From assembly GCA_021464245.1 (NCBI GenBank), contig JADCRB010000030.1:1267376-1331375 (forward strand): a DNA stretch of 64,000 nt, written 5' to 3'. Under the pieces are notes generated by a model. It saw only the letters and a program-made list of their open reading frames with translations, made no database searches and was not told the DNA's origin. A program made the translations under genes and the position numbers. This document shows positions 45,542 to 58,082 of this stretch, piece after piece (position 1 is the stretch's first letter; the number at the start of each line of letters is the position of its first letter). The DNA comes from Carallia brachiata (taxonomy: Eukaryota > Streptophyta > Magnoliopsida > Malpighiales > Rhizophoraceae).

Positions 45542-47558
45542 TGCCGGCTCTGTGTCGAGAGGTGTACGGCACGGACCACAACAGCTGCTGAGTTCGGCCT
45601 TCGCTGGACAATGTGTAAGTGCCTCTTTTCTTTTCTTTTTTTTTTTATTTTTTATTTCCTTCTTCTGCCAATTCGTATCCAAACGCTGCGTTTTGAATTC
45701 GTTGAATAGATTGAATGGTGCATGAAAAACGGGTCGTGCTAGTCACGGCCCATATTTTGGTGGCCCAATGGTTAAGTGTTGTACTTTGAGATGGTTTATA
45801 TGTCTTCCACGTCTACCAGCCATACTTAAATATTTATGAAGTGTTTGGATTAACTTTTAAAAGAATATATTTATTTTATTTTTAAAAAGTAAGAAAATGA
45901 GTGTTTGATTAATTTTTTTAACTGTTGTTTGATCTACTTATTTCTTATATGATCTAAAACAGCCGATTGAAAAATAGTTCCAAGTTACTTTTTACTACTT
46001 TTTAGTTATTTTTAGTTTTTAATATTAATAATAATTTATATAGACTAAAATAATATCAAATAATATTTATATAAATTCATAATTTTTTTAGTTACCGCTT
46101 GAATATGATTTATTAGCAGTTATTAAACTTTATCAATATTTATATAAACGTAACACTTATATTTTTTAATAATTCGTAAATATTTTTTTATTTCAAATTT
46201 TCATTAATATAATATTTAAAAAAATTTCAAACATTATATTTTTTATTATCTAGTAAATATTAATATTTTTTTGAAAAAATAAAAATTAAGTGAGATTTTA
46301 ATATTATAAATATTTATTCTAAAAATAAAAATTATAAAATATAAAGATAATTTTGTTAATATAATATATAATATAAATTAAATGTTAAATCAGTCATTTA
46401 GTTATTTAATAGTAACAGTAAGTATAAAATTAATTAAACACTTCATTAACTTTTTTAGTAATCAGGCAACAGCAATTAACAATTAGCAATCAGTAGCAAT
46501 AATCAGCTGTAACAACCAGTAACAATAATATTGAATAAGTAAGTCAACAACTCTTGACAATTAGTACAACGCCATAAGTTTAAGTACCACCAATGGTGTG
46601 AATTGAATGGTTTAGAGTGTTCGAAGAGGGTGAGAGATTTCGAATTTGAGTATTAGTGGGATTTGTTTGGTAAATTAAACTTATTTTGAATTTTTTTGGA
46701 GTTTTGAAAGGTTGAGTGACGTTTGTGAGTTTGATATTGATTATTTATTTTGTTTCAAATAAAAAGTTTGAGTAAATTTTTTCGATAAATCTACGAGACC
46801 TTACTTATCTATTTTTGTCAAAAAAAAAAAAAGTACAAGTATTGTGTGTTCCCACATGTCGTGTTTGAGCTGATATGCTATGTTTGGATCTTTTTTGGTG
46901 CCCAACTTGTTCAGGGTCTGTGCTTATTATTTTACTTAATTTTTATCTTGTTAATTTTTATTTTAATAATAAAAAATTATTTTACAGATATGATAGTTAT
47001 TAGACTTTTGGATTGATACCGACTTTTTGGCCTTTGACGTACTCATTCAACATCTCATAGGGAGGACTCACTACTGAAATACTACTGAATATAAAATGAG
47101 TCTCTCTCAAACCGATCACAGTATTAACGAGTCTAAAACTTACTGAACTACAATTTTTAGCTACCTCAGCTACCCAGTCATTTGTCTCGAAAGAGCGCGA
47201 GCATAAGTACTCAAATCTGAATTAATGCAAAAAAACACGTCAAAATATTACTAGATTGCTACATCTGCTAATATATCTTGTTAATGTATAGTCTTTTTAA
47301 AAAAATAGCAATCATATTTATATTTTAAATAAAAATAAGGCGATGGAAAATAAACAAAATAAAGATACGATTTAATTAAATGAATAAAAATATAATAACT
47401 ATATTATATTTAATAACAAAAAATATACTTATTTTAAAAAAAAACAAAAAATATACTTAAAACTTGTGTACTGAAAGTTATATTAATTATCAGCATATTA
47501 ATTAACCGACTTATGTGAGTAATGTATTTAAAATGAAATGAAATTATTGATTTGTGGA
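45542..47558. other. OST48 promoter side and AT-rich intergenic
   Basis: OST48 upstream region to about 45.7 kb, then AT-rich DNA. A SINE-like stretch at about 46600-46835 has box-like words (TGAATGGTTTAGAGTG, ATTTCGAATTTGAG) and ends in an A12 run, but I could not find its target duplication. No gene. Confidence 0.35.
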
Positions 47559-48509
47559 TAGGGCTGCAAACGAACCGAATCAAGCCGAGTTTAGTCTCGG
47601 GTGTTGGCTCGTTTATTAAACGAGCCTAAAAATGAGACTCGGTATCAGTATCATTTACGAACGAGCTGAGCCTCAGTCGAATTTGCTGTTATCGAACGAG
47701 TTTTTAAGTTTTTAACGAACTGTATCATTTAATTTTATAATACCAATAAAATACTTAAAATTAAAATTTTATTATTATACATAAAATAAAAGGATAAAAA
47801 TCATTATTTAAATAAAATTAAATAATTAAAAATAAATGTTCAATTTTAATGTATAAATATAAATATATGTAATATATAATTTTGAAAATGGTTTAATGAA
47901 ATTATTTTTATAACATAATAAATGAGTTTTTTTTAATTATTATGTAAATAAATTTTAAACGAGCTATTTATGAGTTTAACTAAACTTATTTTTACTTATA
48001 CTCGGTTTATTTATTAAATAAGTTTTGAATTTAAACTGATGTATCACTTGTTTAGTTAAACGAATGAGTTTTAGTCAAATTTTTATCAGATTAAGTCACT
48101 AAACTTTTAGTGAAAGTATTGACTTACTTACAGTTCTAATCACGTATAAATCTTATTCAAATAACTATATATGAAATAAAAGATATAACTTTAAATTGAT
48201 AACTATTTATACTAAAAGTTAAATGATACAATCGAGTGTTATTAATACATTAAATAAACTTATAACGATATATATTAAACGAATTACTAATGATATATTT
48301 GTCGAGCTCTAAATAAATTTTAAACGAATTGTTCACGAGACTGAACCAAGCCGAACCTATCCCTGTTCATACTCGGTTCGTTTATTAAACAAGCTTTATT
48401 TTTAGGTTCGTGTATTGCTCGTTTAGTAAAATGAACGAGTCCAAACTGAGCTCTTACCGAGCTGAGTCACTGAGTTTTTAACAAACGTATCGACTCGTTT
48501 GCAATCCTA
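47559..48509. mobile_element. Non-autonomous hAT-type element
   Basis: A 951-bp element with terminal inverted repeats TAGGGCTGCAAACGA and TCGTTTGCAATCCTA (13 of 15 matching). It is flanked by 8-bp duplicates TTTGTGGA (47551-47558) and TTTATGGA (48510-48517), one mismatch. An 8-bp duplication with TAGGG-type ends fits hAT. Subterminal zones repeat CGTTTATTAAACGAGC and ACTCGGTTCGTTTATTAAAC words, typical of transposase-binding clusters. There is no transposase gene. Confidence 0.8.
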
Positions 48510-49685
48510 TTTATGGACGGAACAAGTCAATATAAGATGTGTGTAAGAGTAAAGGTTGGGCAAGAACTCAAATTTGTGACCATAAGTATTAAATTGAATA
48601 TATATTTTTTTTTTATAAAATAATTGAGGAGGTCAAGAGTGTGAATTTTTAATTTTTTATTTATTGAGATGCTATTAATATCATTTAAATTATAAATTCA
48701 CGACATTAAATTAAATAGTTTAGAATATGAAGATTGCAACAAATTATCTATAGGAATTTTTGACTTAGTAACTAATCGAACTCGTAATCTTAAGTATTTT
48801 AATTCGTGATCTCGCAACACAAATATCAGCTATTTACAATTTCATTACGTTTTCTTTCTTTCGAGGCATATGCTGTTTCTACCATTCCTCGAACCCATGA
48901 CCTTCGCTAAGTTCATGGATGCATTGCCGTGGAGGCATGAAGAGGATGGTCTTTCTTTCCAGCCATTTGGAAATTGGAAGAGCAAGCCAGCGGGTCCACC
49001 TTTCTCGTCATTTTATTTTTTTTCCAATCCTTACCGCTTTTCCTCCAATTATATGCGCCTTTTATAACCCATTCAGCCGTCAAATTCTGCTCCTCTCTCC
49101 TTTAAATCATTCCTTTTCTTTTCTTGGATTTTCATCTAACAGGTCGCCTATTTCGTGCTTGTAGTTTCCGTCGATTCAGCTTTTATCGATTTGGGTTTTT
49201 TTTGTTCGAAGTTTTCAGCTGCCCGATTGGTTTGTTTTGTGTGATTGAGTATTTAAAGTTGGGATTTTGTTAGGGTTTCTAGCTGATTTGAATTTGCTAA
49301 TCATCGAGAGAAAAACAAAAAGAAAGGGCTAAAGCTGCAGTAAAGTCCAAAAAAAAAAAGATCATATTGAGTTAGAAGGGATTTTAAGAATTTAGCTTCG
49401 TTTGTTTTGCGTGAATTTTTATTGGGAAAGTTTGAATCAAAGTCTATGTTTGATAAATTTCACGATCTCCTTTGAAAATATTACCATAATAAGAGAAATT
49501 GTGAAGAAAAATTGGATTTTTTTGGGGTCCTGATTTGAACCCATTTTAGCTTATTTTATCGATTGGTTTGATTTCGCTGTCTTTGCTGTGATTTTAATGT
49601 CGTTTCTTGATTGGCTGCATGTGATCTCAGTGTAGAATCGAGATTGAATTTTCGCTGGCTGATTTTTGGTTTTGATGTAGGAGCT
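48510..49685 (+). promoter_or_regulatory. RCE1 promoter and 5' leader region
   Basis: Region upstream of the NEDD8 E2 gene. A TTTTATAA word near 49060 followed by CT-rich sequence (TGCTCCTCTCTCC) looks like a core promoter. TTTGATGTAG six bases before the ATG is a good 3' splice site, so the leader probably contains an intron. The exact 5' exon was not determined. Confidence 0.45.
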
Positions 49686-50978
49686 ATGATTCGACTGTTT
49701 AAACTAAAGGAAAAGCAAAGAGAGCTTGCAGAGAATGCCAATGGAGGGCCACCGATGAAAAAACAAACTGCTGGAGAATTGCGTCTTCATAAGGGTTTGT
49801 CTGATTGTCTCTTACTTTCAGTGATCAAACTTTTGTCTGAATTTTTTTCTAGTGTTTATGGCATTTTTTTTTTTTTCTTCTGAAATTTAACTTGCAAGAA
49901 GGAGAGCGAAATCTAAGTAGATGGATTGCGTGGGCACATTGAGTTTTTTTTTTTTTTGTCACGATTTAGGAGGAGTTGGGTCATTGAAATATCATGTGCT
50001 TTACTGTGAGCAGGTTTTTGTGCTGGTGTCTATGGTCTGTTTAATTTGAAAGTTGTTATTGTTCCCATTTGGATTAATTCTATGTCCTTTTTCCATTATG
50101 AAATTGTTTCTTTTTGCTCACTGCAGATATATCTGAGCTGAACCTACCTAAATCTTGCACCATATCATTCCCCAACGGCAAGGATGACCTCATGAATTTT
50201 GAAGTTTCAATCCGACCAGATGAAGGATATTACTTGTAAGGATCGATGCGAGTGGTCTTTTGAGTTTGAACTGAATTTTCATTTTTTAGGATCTCAAGCA
50301 CATGTTGTTTCTATTTTAGAAACAGTTACTTAATGAGATGTTTTTGTAATTTGCATTACAGAGGAGGAACATTTGTGTTCACTTTCCAAGTTTCCCCCAT
50401 TTACCCCCATGAGGCACCAAAGGTCAAGTGCAAGACCAAGGTGGAGCAGCAGATTAATATTATTTAGTCCCCTTTATTATAACCATCTTGTGGATGTCCC
50501 ATGAAAGTGGAACAATGGGATGTTTTAGATCTACTGAGATAATTATATATGTTATGCTCGCAGGTATACCATCCAAACATTGACTTGGAAGGAAATGTCT
50601 GCCTCAACATTTTGCGAGAAGATTGGAAACCTGTTCTCAACATAAACACTATCATCTATGGATTATTTCATCTTTTCACGGTATTATTTATGGTTCTGAA
50701 CACTGTCTGAGTTTCTCTCGGTCACTTGGCCTTCTCTCTCTCTGGTTGACTTTGTGTATGAAATTATGCAGCTTTTCATCTAATTTGGTTTCTTTAAGTT
50801 ATCTATTCTATCTGAACCTGTCTTTCAATGTTTTATGCAGGAACCTAATTACGAGGATCCCCTTAACCATGATGCTGCTGCAGTGTTGAGGGATAACCCA
50901 AAAATGTTTGAGTCTAATGTTAGAAGAGCAATGACTGGAGGGTATGTGGGGCAAACTTTTTTCCCTCGGTGTATGTAA
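49686..50978 (+). CDS. RCE1: NEDD8-conjugating enzyme Ubc12 (RCE1)
   Basis: E2 enzyme that receives NEDD8 from its E1 and passes it to cullins, activating cullin-RING ubiquitin ligases. Five coding exons: 49686-49794, 50127-50235, 50362-50440, 50564-50680 and 50841-50978, all GT-AG, totalling 183 residues, the usual size. The N-terminus [16 protein letters not shown] is the extension unique to NEDD8 E2s that docks on the E1. The UBC fold follows, with HPN at 102-104 and the catalytic Cys112 in GNVCLNIL. The C-terminus ends [13 protein letters not shown]. The reading frame is intact throughout. An upstream 3' splice site implies a leader intron. Confidence 0.97.
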
Positions 50979-52376
50979 ACTTTCTCAGATGGCACAAAGT
51001 CCCAATTCACAGAGGTTATCCCAGCCCATGGTTGTACACTTGTCCGCAAATTTCATTCCTGTCATCCTCTTTTATTTTCTGGGTGGACCGGGGGCAGTAG
51101 TTCCTGGAGTACCAAGCAACTGAGTACAAACAATTTGTATTTTACTGTATCTTCTGTGATGCAATTGCATGTCGAGTTTGTTACTTTGCTGAATGTGACC
51201 AAGGGTGAATTGTACTGTTGCATGGCTTAGAGACTTGTCCGTTGTTGCAACTTTTCTCTCTTTGTTTGATTCCTCATTTATGTAGTGTTCACTGTTCTTC
51301 TTACCGATTAGCGAGCTCCGGCTATGCATGGTACTGCCTTCAGATACAGCTTGGATAGATCCGTCAATTGTGAACTTGCCATGCCAATTCAGCGAACTAT
51401 TCTATTTCTATGGCATTAGTAGACCTGGCAATCCCATTAACTCTCAAACACATCTTGTTGCATGGTCCCCGCTAAGTTTTGAGCTTATTTGGTTTCGCTA
51501 GCCACTTGTCTGACCAAATAAATATCATGGTTCGACCAACGCTGCCCAAAGCTAGCAACGGTTAGGCGGCAATCATTTGGGCGTGTAAATAACATGAGCA
51601 AGAAAGAAGTCAGTTTTACAGAAATGCTCTAGGCCAAGGTGTGCTGCGTGCACTACAAGACCTTCTGTTGTCCCGTCTCTAGCTGTGTACGCGTCTGTAT
51701 AAAACAGAGCAAAAGTGGTTGTCTCTGAGATCTAAACAGCTCTAGAATCTCCATTTAAACTTTTATTTGCACAATATTGAGCTTCAACAAACGGCGAGAA
51801 CGCCCTTCCGTTCTGTCATATCGCCGTTTGTCGGTTGCAATAGACGGAGTTTTTCTCCAAGAAGGACCAACTGGGAAGCTTCAAGTGGGAACAAAACAAA
51901 AAGGTTCGACGAGATTATTAAAGAAAATCACTTCTCTCACTTTTGATTTCATCTCTGCATCTTTGACACTCGCCACTCAAGCAGTTTCACCATCATCCTT
52001 AAATTGCCTGGTACAATGCACTGTCAAACAAACAGCACAGAGAGCGGAACTGTCGTCATTGAAAGAAGGCTTCTAGACAGTGCAAATGTCTCCTTGCGGA
52101 ATATTTTACCCGACATGGAATTGTAGCCAAGCATCTTCAGAAAGGTTTCCAACCAAAGGAGCAGCAAAAGAGGAGAAAGACCTTTTAAAAGCGAGACCAA
52201 TAAATCATGGAAAGGAGCCGATAATGTCTTGCAGGATAACTATCTGAAACGTTTTGACTTTTAAGCTAGCCAAGTGGTCACCCAACTAGTACTTTGGGGT
52301 ACAGGCCTGGGATCTTTCATCCGTGCAACCAAAAGCTGATGAAATCCAGAAAACAACAGATGAGAGAAATTACAAA
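50979..52376. other. RCE1 3' UTR and intergenic
   Basis: 3' UTR of RCE1 for a few hundred bases. A 99-codon open frame near 51.8 kb (plus) has no recognisable features and is not called. Confidence 0.4.
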
Positions 52377-52592
52377 TCAAGCCGTTAATTGGTAACTCTT
52401 GCAAGCGTCATCGATGTTGCTAAGACTGACCAGCCCTACAGCACCTCCTACACCCCTCAAGTTACAAATAAGACTTAGCAATCCAGATACAATTCCTTTC
52501 CCACCGTCCCTATAAACTATCAGTGCAAGGACTGCAGAGCCTGGTATCACGATGACCAGTCCAAAGCCAATAACTGCTCTCCAGAATGCAAA
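52377..52592 (-). CDS. Last exon of an unassigned membrane protein
   Basis: On the minus strand a TTGTAG splice acceptor (ending at 52593) opens a 72-codon phase-0 exon ending in TGA. The first half is a strong membrane helix (WRAVIGFGLVIVIPGSAVLA), then IVYRDGGKGIVSGLLSL, a glycine-rich NLRGVGGAVGL and a polar tail ending YQLTA. Composition and lack of stops look protein-like. Upstream on the same strand, 53100-52990 could hold another exon (EWMVQDTAQILWVYCWAF in one frame), but I could not link them. I do not recognise the family. Confidence 0.35.
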   Translation of the reverse strand, partial: FAFWRAVIGFGLVIVIPGSAVLALIVYRDGGKGIVSGLLSLICNLRGVGGAVGLVSLSNIDDACKSYQLTA

Positions 52593-53954
52593 CTACAAGA
52601 TATTCTTTTTTTAAATTATTTTTTTAATTTTTTTTGGGTGGTCCATTAGAACTGCTAAAATAGCAATAAAGAGGGGAATTGTAATTCCCAAAGCTTACTA
52701 TTGGCAGCCACCCTGCCAACTATTTGTATTATATTCAATCCTCACTAAAGCAGTTAATAAGGTCCAACGAAAAGTCTCCAGTTCAAAAATTATGAAGCAG
52801 TTATAGATTAAAACTAAAAACAGTCCATGTTTATAAGAACGAGAGAATGGGAAACTCCAAAAGGGCAGTGACGAGAATTTTGAAACAAAAATTCAAAGTG
52901 TTGATCCACAAAACATGGGAAAAGAATCAAAAGGGCAAGTGATGAGAACTCCCTGACTTTCAGATTTCTGGGAAACAGAGTTCTGGATCCAAGAGAAGCA
53001 GTGTCTCAAATGGGTCCGTTTATAGGCCATCGATGGAGGAGATACCTAGTATACCCTCCTACAGTAAAGGCCCAGCAATAAACCCACAGAATCTGCGCCG
53101 TATCTTGGACCATCCACTCAGCTTTATTGCAACTGATAACAGCCGGGGCTCATCTGTGACTCCAAGGCACCCAAAATAAAATATCCAACACTCAAGAAGG
53201 GATACACTCTAATTATGTTGCACTAAAATCAGATTAAAAGCCTCATTTCCCAATAGCAGAGGATTGAACTTCAACTTAAAAGGATATGAAAAAAAAAAAA
53301 ATTATATATATATATTATTCTGGACTGCTATGTCCCAATGAATTTATCAGCGGGGGTCAGTTTTGAAGATGCTGCAGGCGCCAATTCCACAAATATTTCT
53401 TGGAAAGCTCTTTTATCATTTACAATTCGAAACATTTGTCGTTGGTTGTCGTTGTTGGGTTGAATGCTGCTTTAGAATCTTGAAGTCATCGTGGGCTTGT
53501 TTCCTTGACTCAAAACTCAAAAGGATCAAGACCAAATCCAATTCTTGTGGATCCTTTCGTGGAAGAAACTTTTGACTTTTGTTCAGTCATTCACATGTGG
53601 CCGCGCCATAATGGACGACAGATCCACTTTTCCGCGGTCTGGGCTAGCGGGGTGGCGGATGTTGGGCTGGGCGGTTCTATGACCATGGAAAGTTGTAGTC
53701 ATATTACTAAATCAAATATTGAGTTCGAGTATTTATTAAAATAATCGATAAAATTAAACTTATATTGAAATCTGATGCGAATCATGATATAACTATTGGA
53801 ACTGTTCGCATCCACCTAAGATTCGACGCAATACTTGCTAGTAAGACAAATTGGGTCACTACCCTCACTTTTCTATTTTATTTACCAAAAAAAACTATAT
53901 GGCTATCATTCTAAAGAAGTGTAAAAACTATTTGGCTACATTCTAAAGAAGTGT
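52593..53954. other. Intergenic, possible upstream exons of the 52.4-kb gene
   Basis: Apart from the possible exon noted near 53.0-53.1 kb, no gene is supported. A 31-bp tandem duplication (CTAT-TGGCTA-CATTCTAAAGAAGTGTAA) lies at about 53895-53958. Confidence 0.35.
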
Positions 53955-54177
53955 AAGTAATTGTCATTATATGACGTAATAGAGAAATTATAAAAAAATT
54001 ATATAATATACTATAAGAAATTATATAACTCGTGTAACTAGTTATTAAATTTTTTTTTAATTTTTATTAACTAGTTATATATTATATAATTTCTTTTATT
54101 ATATCGTATAATTTTTTTATAATTTTTTATTATATTATATAAATTTTTATTATATTATGTGTATATGGCAATTACTT
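53955..54177. mobile_element. Fold-back MITE, 223 bp
   Basis: It starts AAGTAATTGTCATTATATGAC and ends GTGTATATGGCAATTACTT, imperfect terminal inverted repeats. The interior arms (GAAATTATATAACTCGTGTAACTAGTTA and its counterpart) fold onto each other around a T9 loop. No target duplication was resolved. Confidence 0.55.
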
Positions 54178-54549
54178 AATAATTTTCTTGGAAACAGCCA
54201 ACTAGTCGTATATGCCGAATGGACCAACTTCCGTGGGTATCATGCCTTGTTCTGAGGCAAGTGCGTGTTAAGACACGTGGCTCACTTGTGGGCTCTGCTT
54301 AGGTACACATTCATATATCTATGACTACAATAATAACTTTTTATATTGTATTAGTAAAGATTTTTCTTTTTAAAACATTTCATATATTTTCTTATAATTT
54401 ATATTTTAAAGTAATATTTATTTAAATTTTAATGTTAATTTTTTATTAAAAAAATATTATAATATTAGCACCAGCGGTGCACCTGTCGGTACACCTATTT
54501 GCTCCCAATTGGATTATCTGCCGTAAACAGCCAGTGAAGCAAATAAGAC

Positions 54550-54995
54550 CTGTTAGCACGGATGGAACCTCCCTACAGATTCCCCGGCAGACAAGTTAGG
54601 GGGAGTGCTTCATGAATTCAGGGGCCATTGGCTAGGTGGTTTTGCGATCCACATACCAATTTGTTCTTCTATGGCAGCTCAGTTATGGGGAGTTTATCAG
54701 GGATTAGAGTTGGCGTGGCAGTTCAATTTCCAAGCTAGCCATGCAGGCAATTCAGCATGACCCATCCGCTTGCAGCAATTGCACAGAATTGTCAGGATCT
54801 TCTGCGTCGTAATTGGACAGTATGGATTTCTCATGTTTTTAGAGAAGGTAACCAGGTGGCAGATGCATTGGCAAGCTTCGCAAGAACTTTATCGTTGGAC
54901 TTTCATGTTCTGAGAGAGCCTGTAGGAGGCATCCAACTGTTGTTGGATCAGGATAAGTTTGGAGTTCAATGGCCCCTGATGAAACCACCGTAGCT
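54550..54995 (+). pseudogene. LINE remnant, RNase H domain
   Basis: It opens with VSTDGTSL, then GGVLHEFRGHWLGGFAIHI and AQLWGVYQGLELAW. In a shifted frame it continues WTVWISHVFREGNQVADALASFA, the RNase H C-terminal motif. It stops at 54993. At least one frameshift falls near 54750, and no poly(A) tail is seen. Confidence 0.75.
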
Positions 54996-55450
54996 GTCTT
55001 TCTCTTGAAGGCACTCAGCCTCCCATAGGACCACAAAAAGAACCTGCTAACATGGAGCTCTTTAAATTTTTCAGTCTACCATAGAAATCAAGGCTTAATC
55101 TTGAATAATTTAAGCCTTCGCTGCACAGCTGCACTATACATAAACGGTATGTCAAAAGAGCATGAGCTACTATATGTCCATACTTTTAAGTACCGCCTTG
55201 CCAAACCCATGGTACCCTGGCTTGAAAGGATATCACTAAATTGTATGATATTGGGTTAATGCATCCGCTGACTGAGAAAATGAAGAGGTAAAAGCTACGC
55301 ATAGTGTGATAATAATTGTAGATAGGCCCCCCTGCAGAACAAGGTAACAACAAAAATTTGAAGCATTGCACAAGACAGGCTGGAAGAATGCTTTCCAGTT
55401 CACAGGCAGACCATGAATTGTTATTGACAAAATGTTAGTTCCGAGCTTAC

Positions 55451-58082
55451 CTGGGACAATGCTTTAGAGTTTGACGGCGATTTGATCGCTGGATTGTATA
55501 ACTTTGTCTTGCCTTCTCATGCAGGCCTTCTTTAGTTAACCATATAGGGTTTTTTTTTCCCCCTCCATATCAAAAGGGAACTAGTAAGTTACTGCATAAT
55601 CAATAACACCATCTCATGAACAATTCTTCCAATAAACAACAAAAGAAAAATTGGAATAATCCTTCATTCACCATAGAAAAATTTAAAAAAAAAGTTAGTA
55701 AAGTTACCATCGGTAGCCATTCCCTTTGTTCTTCAAGCAATTTGATAGAACTTTCCACATCTTTCTTGTTGCATGCAGATTCTTCAAGGATCGATCTCTG
55801 AACAACAAAAGAAAAATGTGTATGATAAAGCACACAAATTGCTTCAAACTTAAGGGCGACGGCATATAACTTGTGAAGTCAAAGCTATCTAAGGAGAAAA
55901 TGAGCTAAAACTGACAAGATCGAAACCTTCTCCTGCGGCGGGTTTAGTTCAGCATTTGATATGCTCTAGCTCTTCATACAGGATTCCATCTCAGAAAATA
56001 AAGTTTGATTTTTAGTGCAGCCACAAGTTGCTCCTCCGAAGGAGCAATAGTTGCTTTTACTTTGGCCAAAACGACCAGATGATAGATAGTCCACTTTTTT
56101 CAAACTCGTTGCTTTGAGAGAGCCTGAAACAATAAATTGTCAGTTTCACCTGATTTATAATTTCCAGCATACCACAAGGTAAACAAAAAAACAAAACTTC
56201 AAATGATTAGTAATAATCAATTTTTGTTCACCAAAAGTCTCACACATCAAAACCTTAAAATCCTGCAACACAGTGGTTAATCCACGGCAACACTGAACAC
56301 ATTAAATATGGTAGGAAAAGGGAAAACCCTGTTCAGAAAAGCAGAAACACCCTCAACAACTTCCATTGAACTCAACTTTAAACACTATATCTTCAATCTC
56401 CACAAAAAACTTTATTGTAGAATTAAAATTCTTCTCCACATTAAAGAATACAGATTAGATTCCTAGATGTAGGACAAAGTACGCATGACAAATACAATGG
56501 ATACAGATTACGCGTGCAATAATCGAGTAAGACTATGGCTGAGAAAGAATCCTCACAGAGATGAACCAAAAAAACAGGAGAAAAGCGCATCGTTCTTCTG
56601 GCAAATTCATCATAGGCAAACTGTTCACGAACAGCCCTAGGTCCTCTTGTGCATTTTCCACCAAATTGAAAAGCATAAACCACTTGGTAGCTGATAAATG
56701 GTACCAAACAAAGAAACAAAGGCTCCAGTCTACAGTCAAACAATAAAGATAATAATTTTTTAACCATGACGCTTACATAGACATTTGTTAAACCAAGATA
56801 TCAAAATTTAAAGGGAGGACACAGGCATACGCATCACTTTCCCCTTCAACTGTTTGTAGAAGTTCTGAAAGCATCAATTGGCAACACTTTTAACATTCTA
56901 GGCGAAGTCTTTTAAGGAAAAGAACAAAGATGAAGTGTTGTCCAGAACATTTCATTTGTGACCCATTTAAGACTATGGTTCTTCAGTAAAGTCCACTTGG
57001 CGTCAATTTCTTGATCATAAATTCTTGTTCAGGGAATCAAATTGAAACCGCAACTGCTGTATGACTTCAGAAAGGTGTATGATCATTCCATTTCAAAATT
57101 CAACCTTGCAAATGCTAAATTAAAATATATTACTTGAATTTCCCTCCAGCAATAAATAGATGATATCAACTTTCTCCTACCAGGAGGTGATACAGAATAT
57201 ATATTTGTAGCTGCAGCTCTAATGGTGTAAGACTCAACTACATTTATGTAGAAAATCAGGATTTGTGCTTCATAAATATGATATAAATAGATGAAACAAC
57301 ATATACCTATAGCAAAATAGGACCTATCAAAGAGTTTCTTGCAAAAGATATAGTGAGCATCATCTACCCAGTAGCCCATCTCTTGCCATGCACCAATAGA
57401 CAATGTATGTTGCAAGTGAAAACTCCAACATATGAAATTCTTTATCAAAGAAGGGAAAACTTAAGATTTTGCATAAGCTGTAAAGTTGCAAATAACACTC
57501 CATACACCGGACCTTGGCCTCAAGGACATAAATTAGGTACCGATACTAGGAAAAGAATACTGTTATTCTTGAACCTATGGGACTTAATACTGGGTACCAA
57601 ACTCCTCAACAAGCTTCTTAGTCTTGCTGCAAGTAAATTAATAAACTGATCAGCAATTGATTAACATCTGCTGAACAGTTTCCATCATTCCACCAGCTAG
57701 AGGATTTTAAGGCAAATTAAGAATTTTTACATCTCGTTATTGAATTATATTACAATATAAGGCTATTTACACAAACCTTTTTATGATGATCATGATTTTC
57801 ATCCCTGATAAAATATAAAATCATTGAGCCAAACTTTTATTTTCTTGGCTTGCTCCTGCAGAACCTTCTCACCTTCAGCATGGACTCTCTTTTCCTCCTC
57901 CAATTCCAAAATTTGAGTTCTCTCTCCAATTCGGACTGCAAAACAAGCTTGAGATTTATTTAGTGTGCATGCATATACCTTGGTGTATGTTGGATATAAA
58001 TCAAAGGACAAGGGAAAATAAATCTGTAACAATGTGTTCCAAGGTTGAGAATTTCCTCTTCCAAATCTTCTGAATGAGCATC
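55451..58082 (-). pseudogene. Scattered coiled-coil exons of an unassigned gene
   Basis: Several minus-strand stretches look like exons: about 58082-58031 (DAHSEDLEEEILNLG), 57935-57835 (ERTQILELEEEKRVHAEGEK, then VLQEQAKKIK), 55797-55708 (SILEESACNKKDVESSIKLL) and 55529-55451 (ARQSYTIQRSNRRQTLKH). A possible exon from 56123 (SLKATSLKKVDYLSSGRFG) soon loses frame. Heptad-like Leu/Glu/Lys patterns indicate a coiled coil. A kinesin-type stalk is conceivable but no motor domain is visible. Weak splice donors and frame losses suggest a partial or decayed gene. Exon limits are estimates. Confidence 0.35.

Noticed and set aside
46600..46835. Possible tRNA-derived SINE ending in A12
   Set aside because: The box motifs are weak and no target duplication was found, so it is not listed as an element.
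51777..52076. 99-codon plus-strand frame downstream of RCE1
   Set aside because: No domain, signal or splice context; it lies in or beyond the 3' UTR and has chance-like composition.
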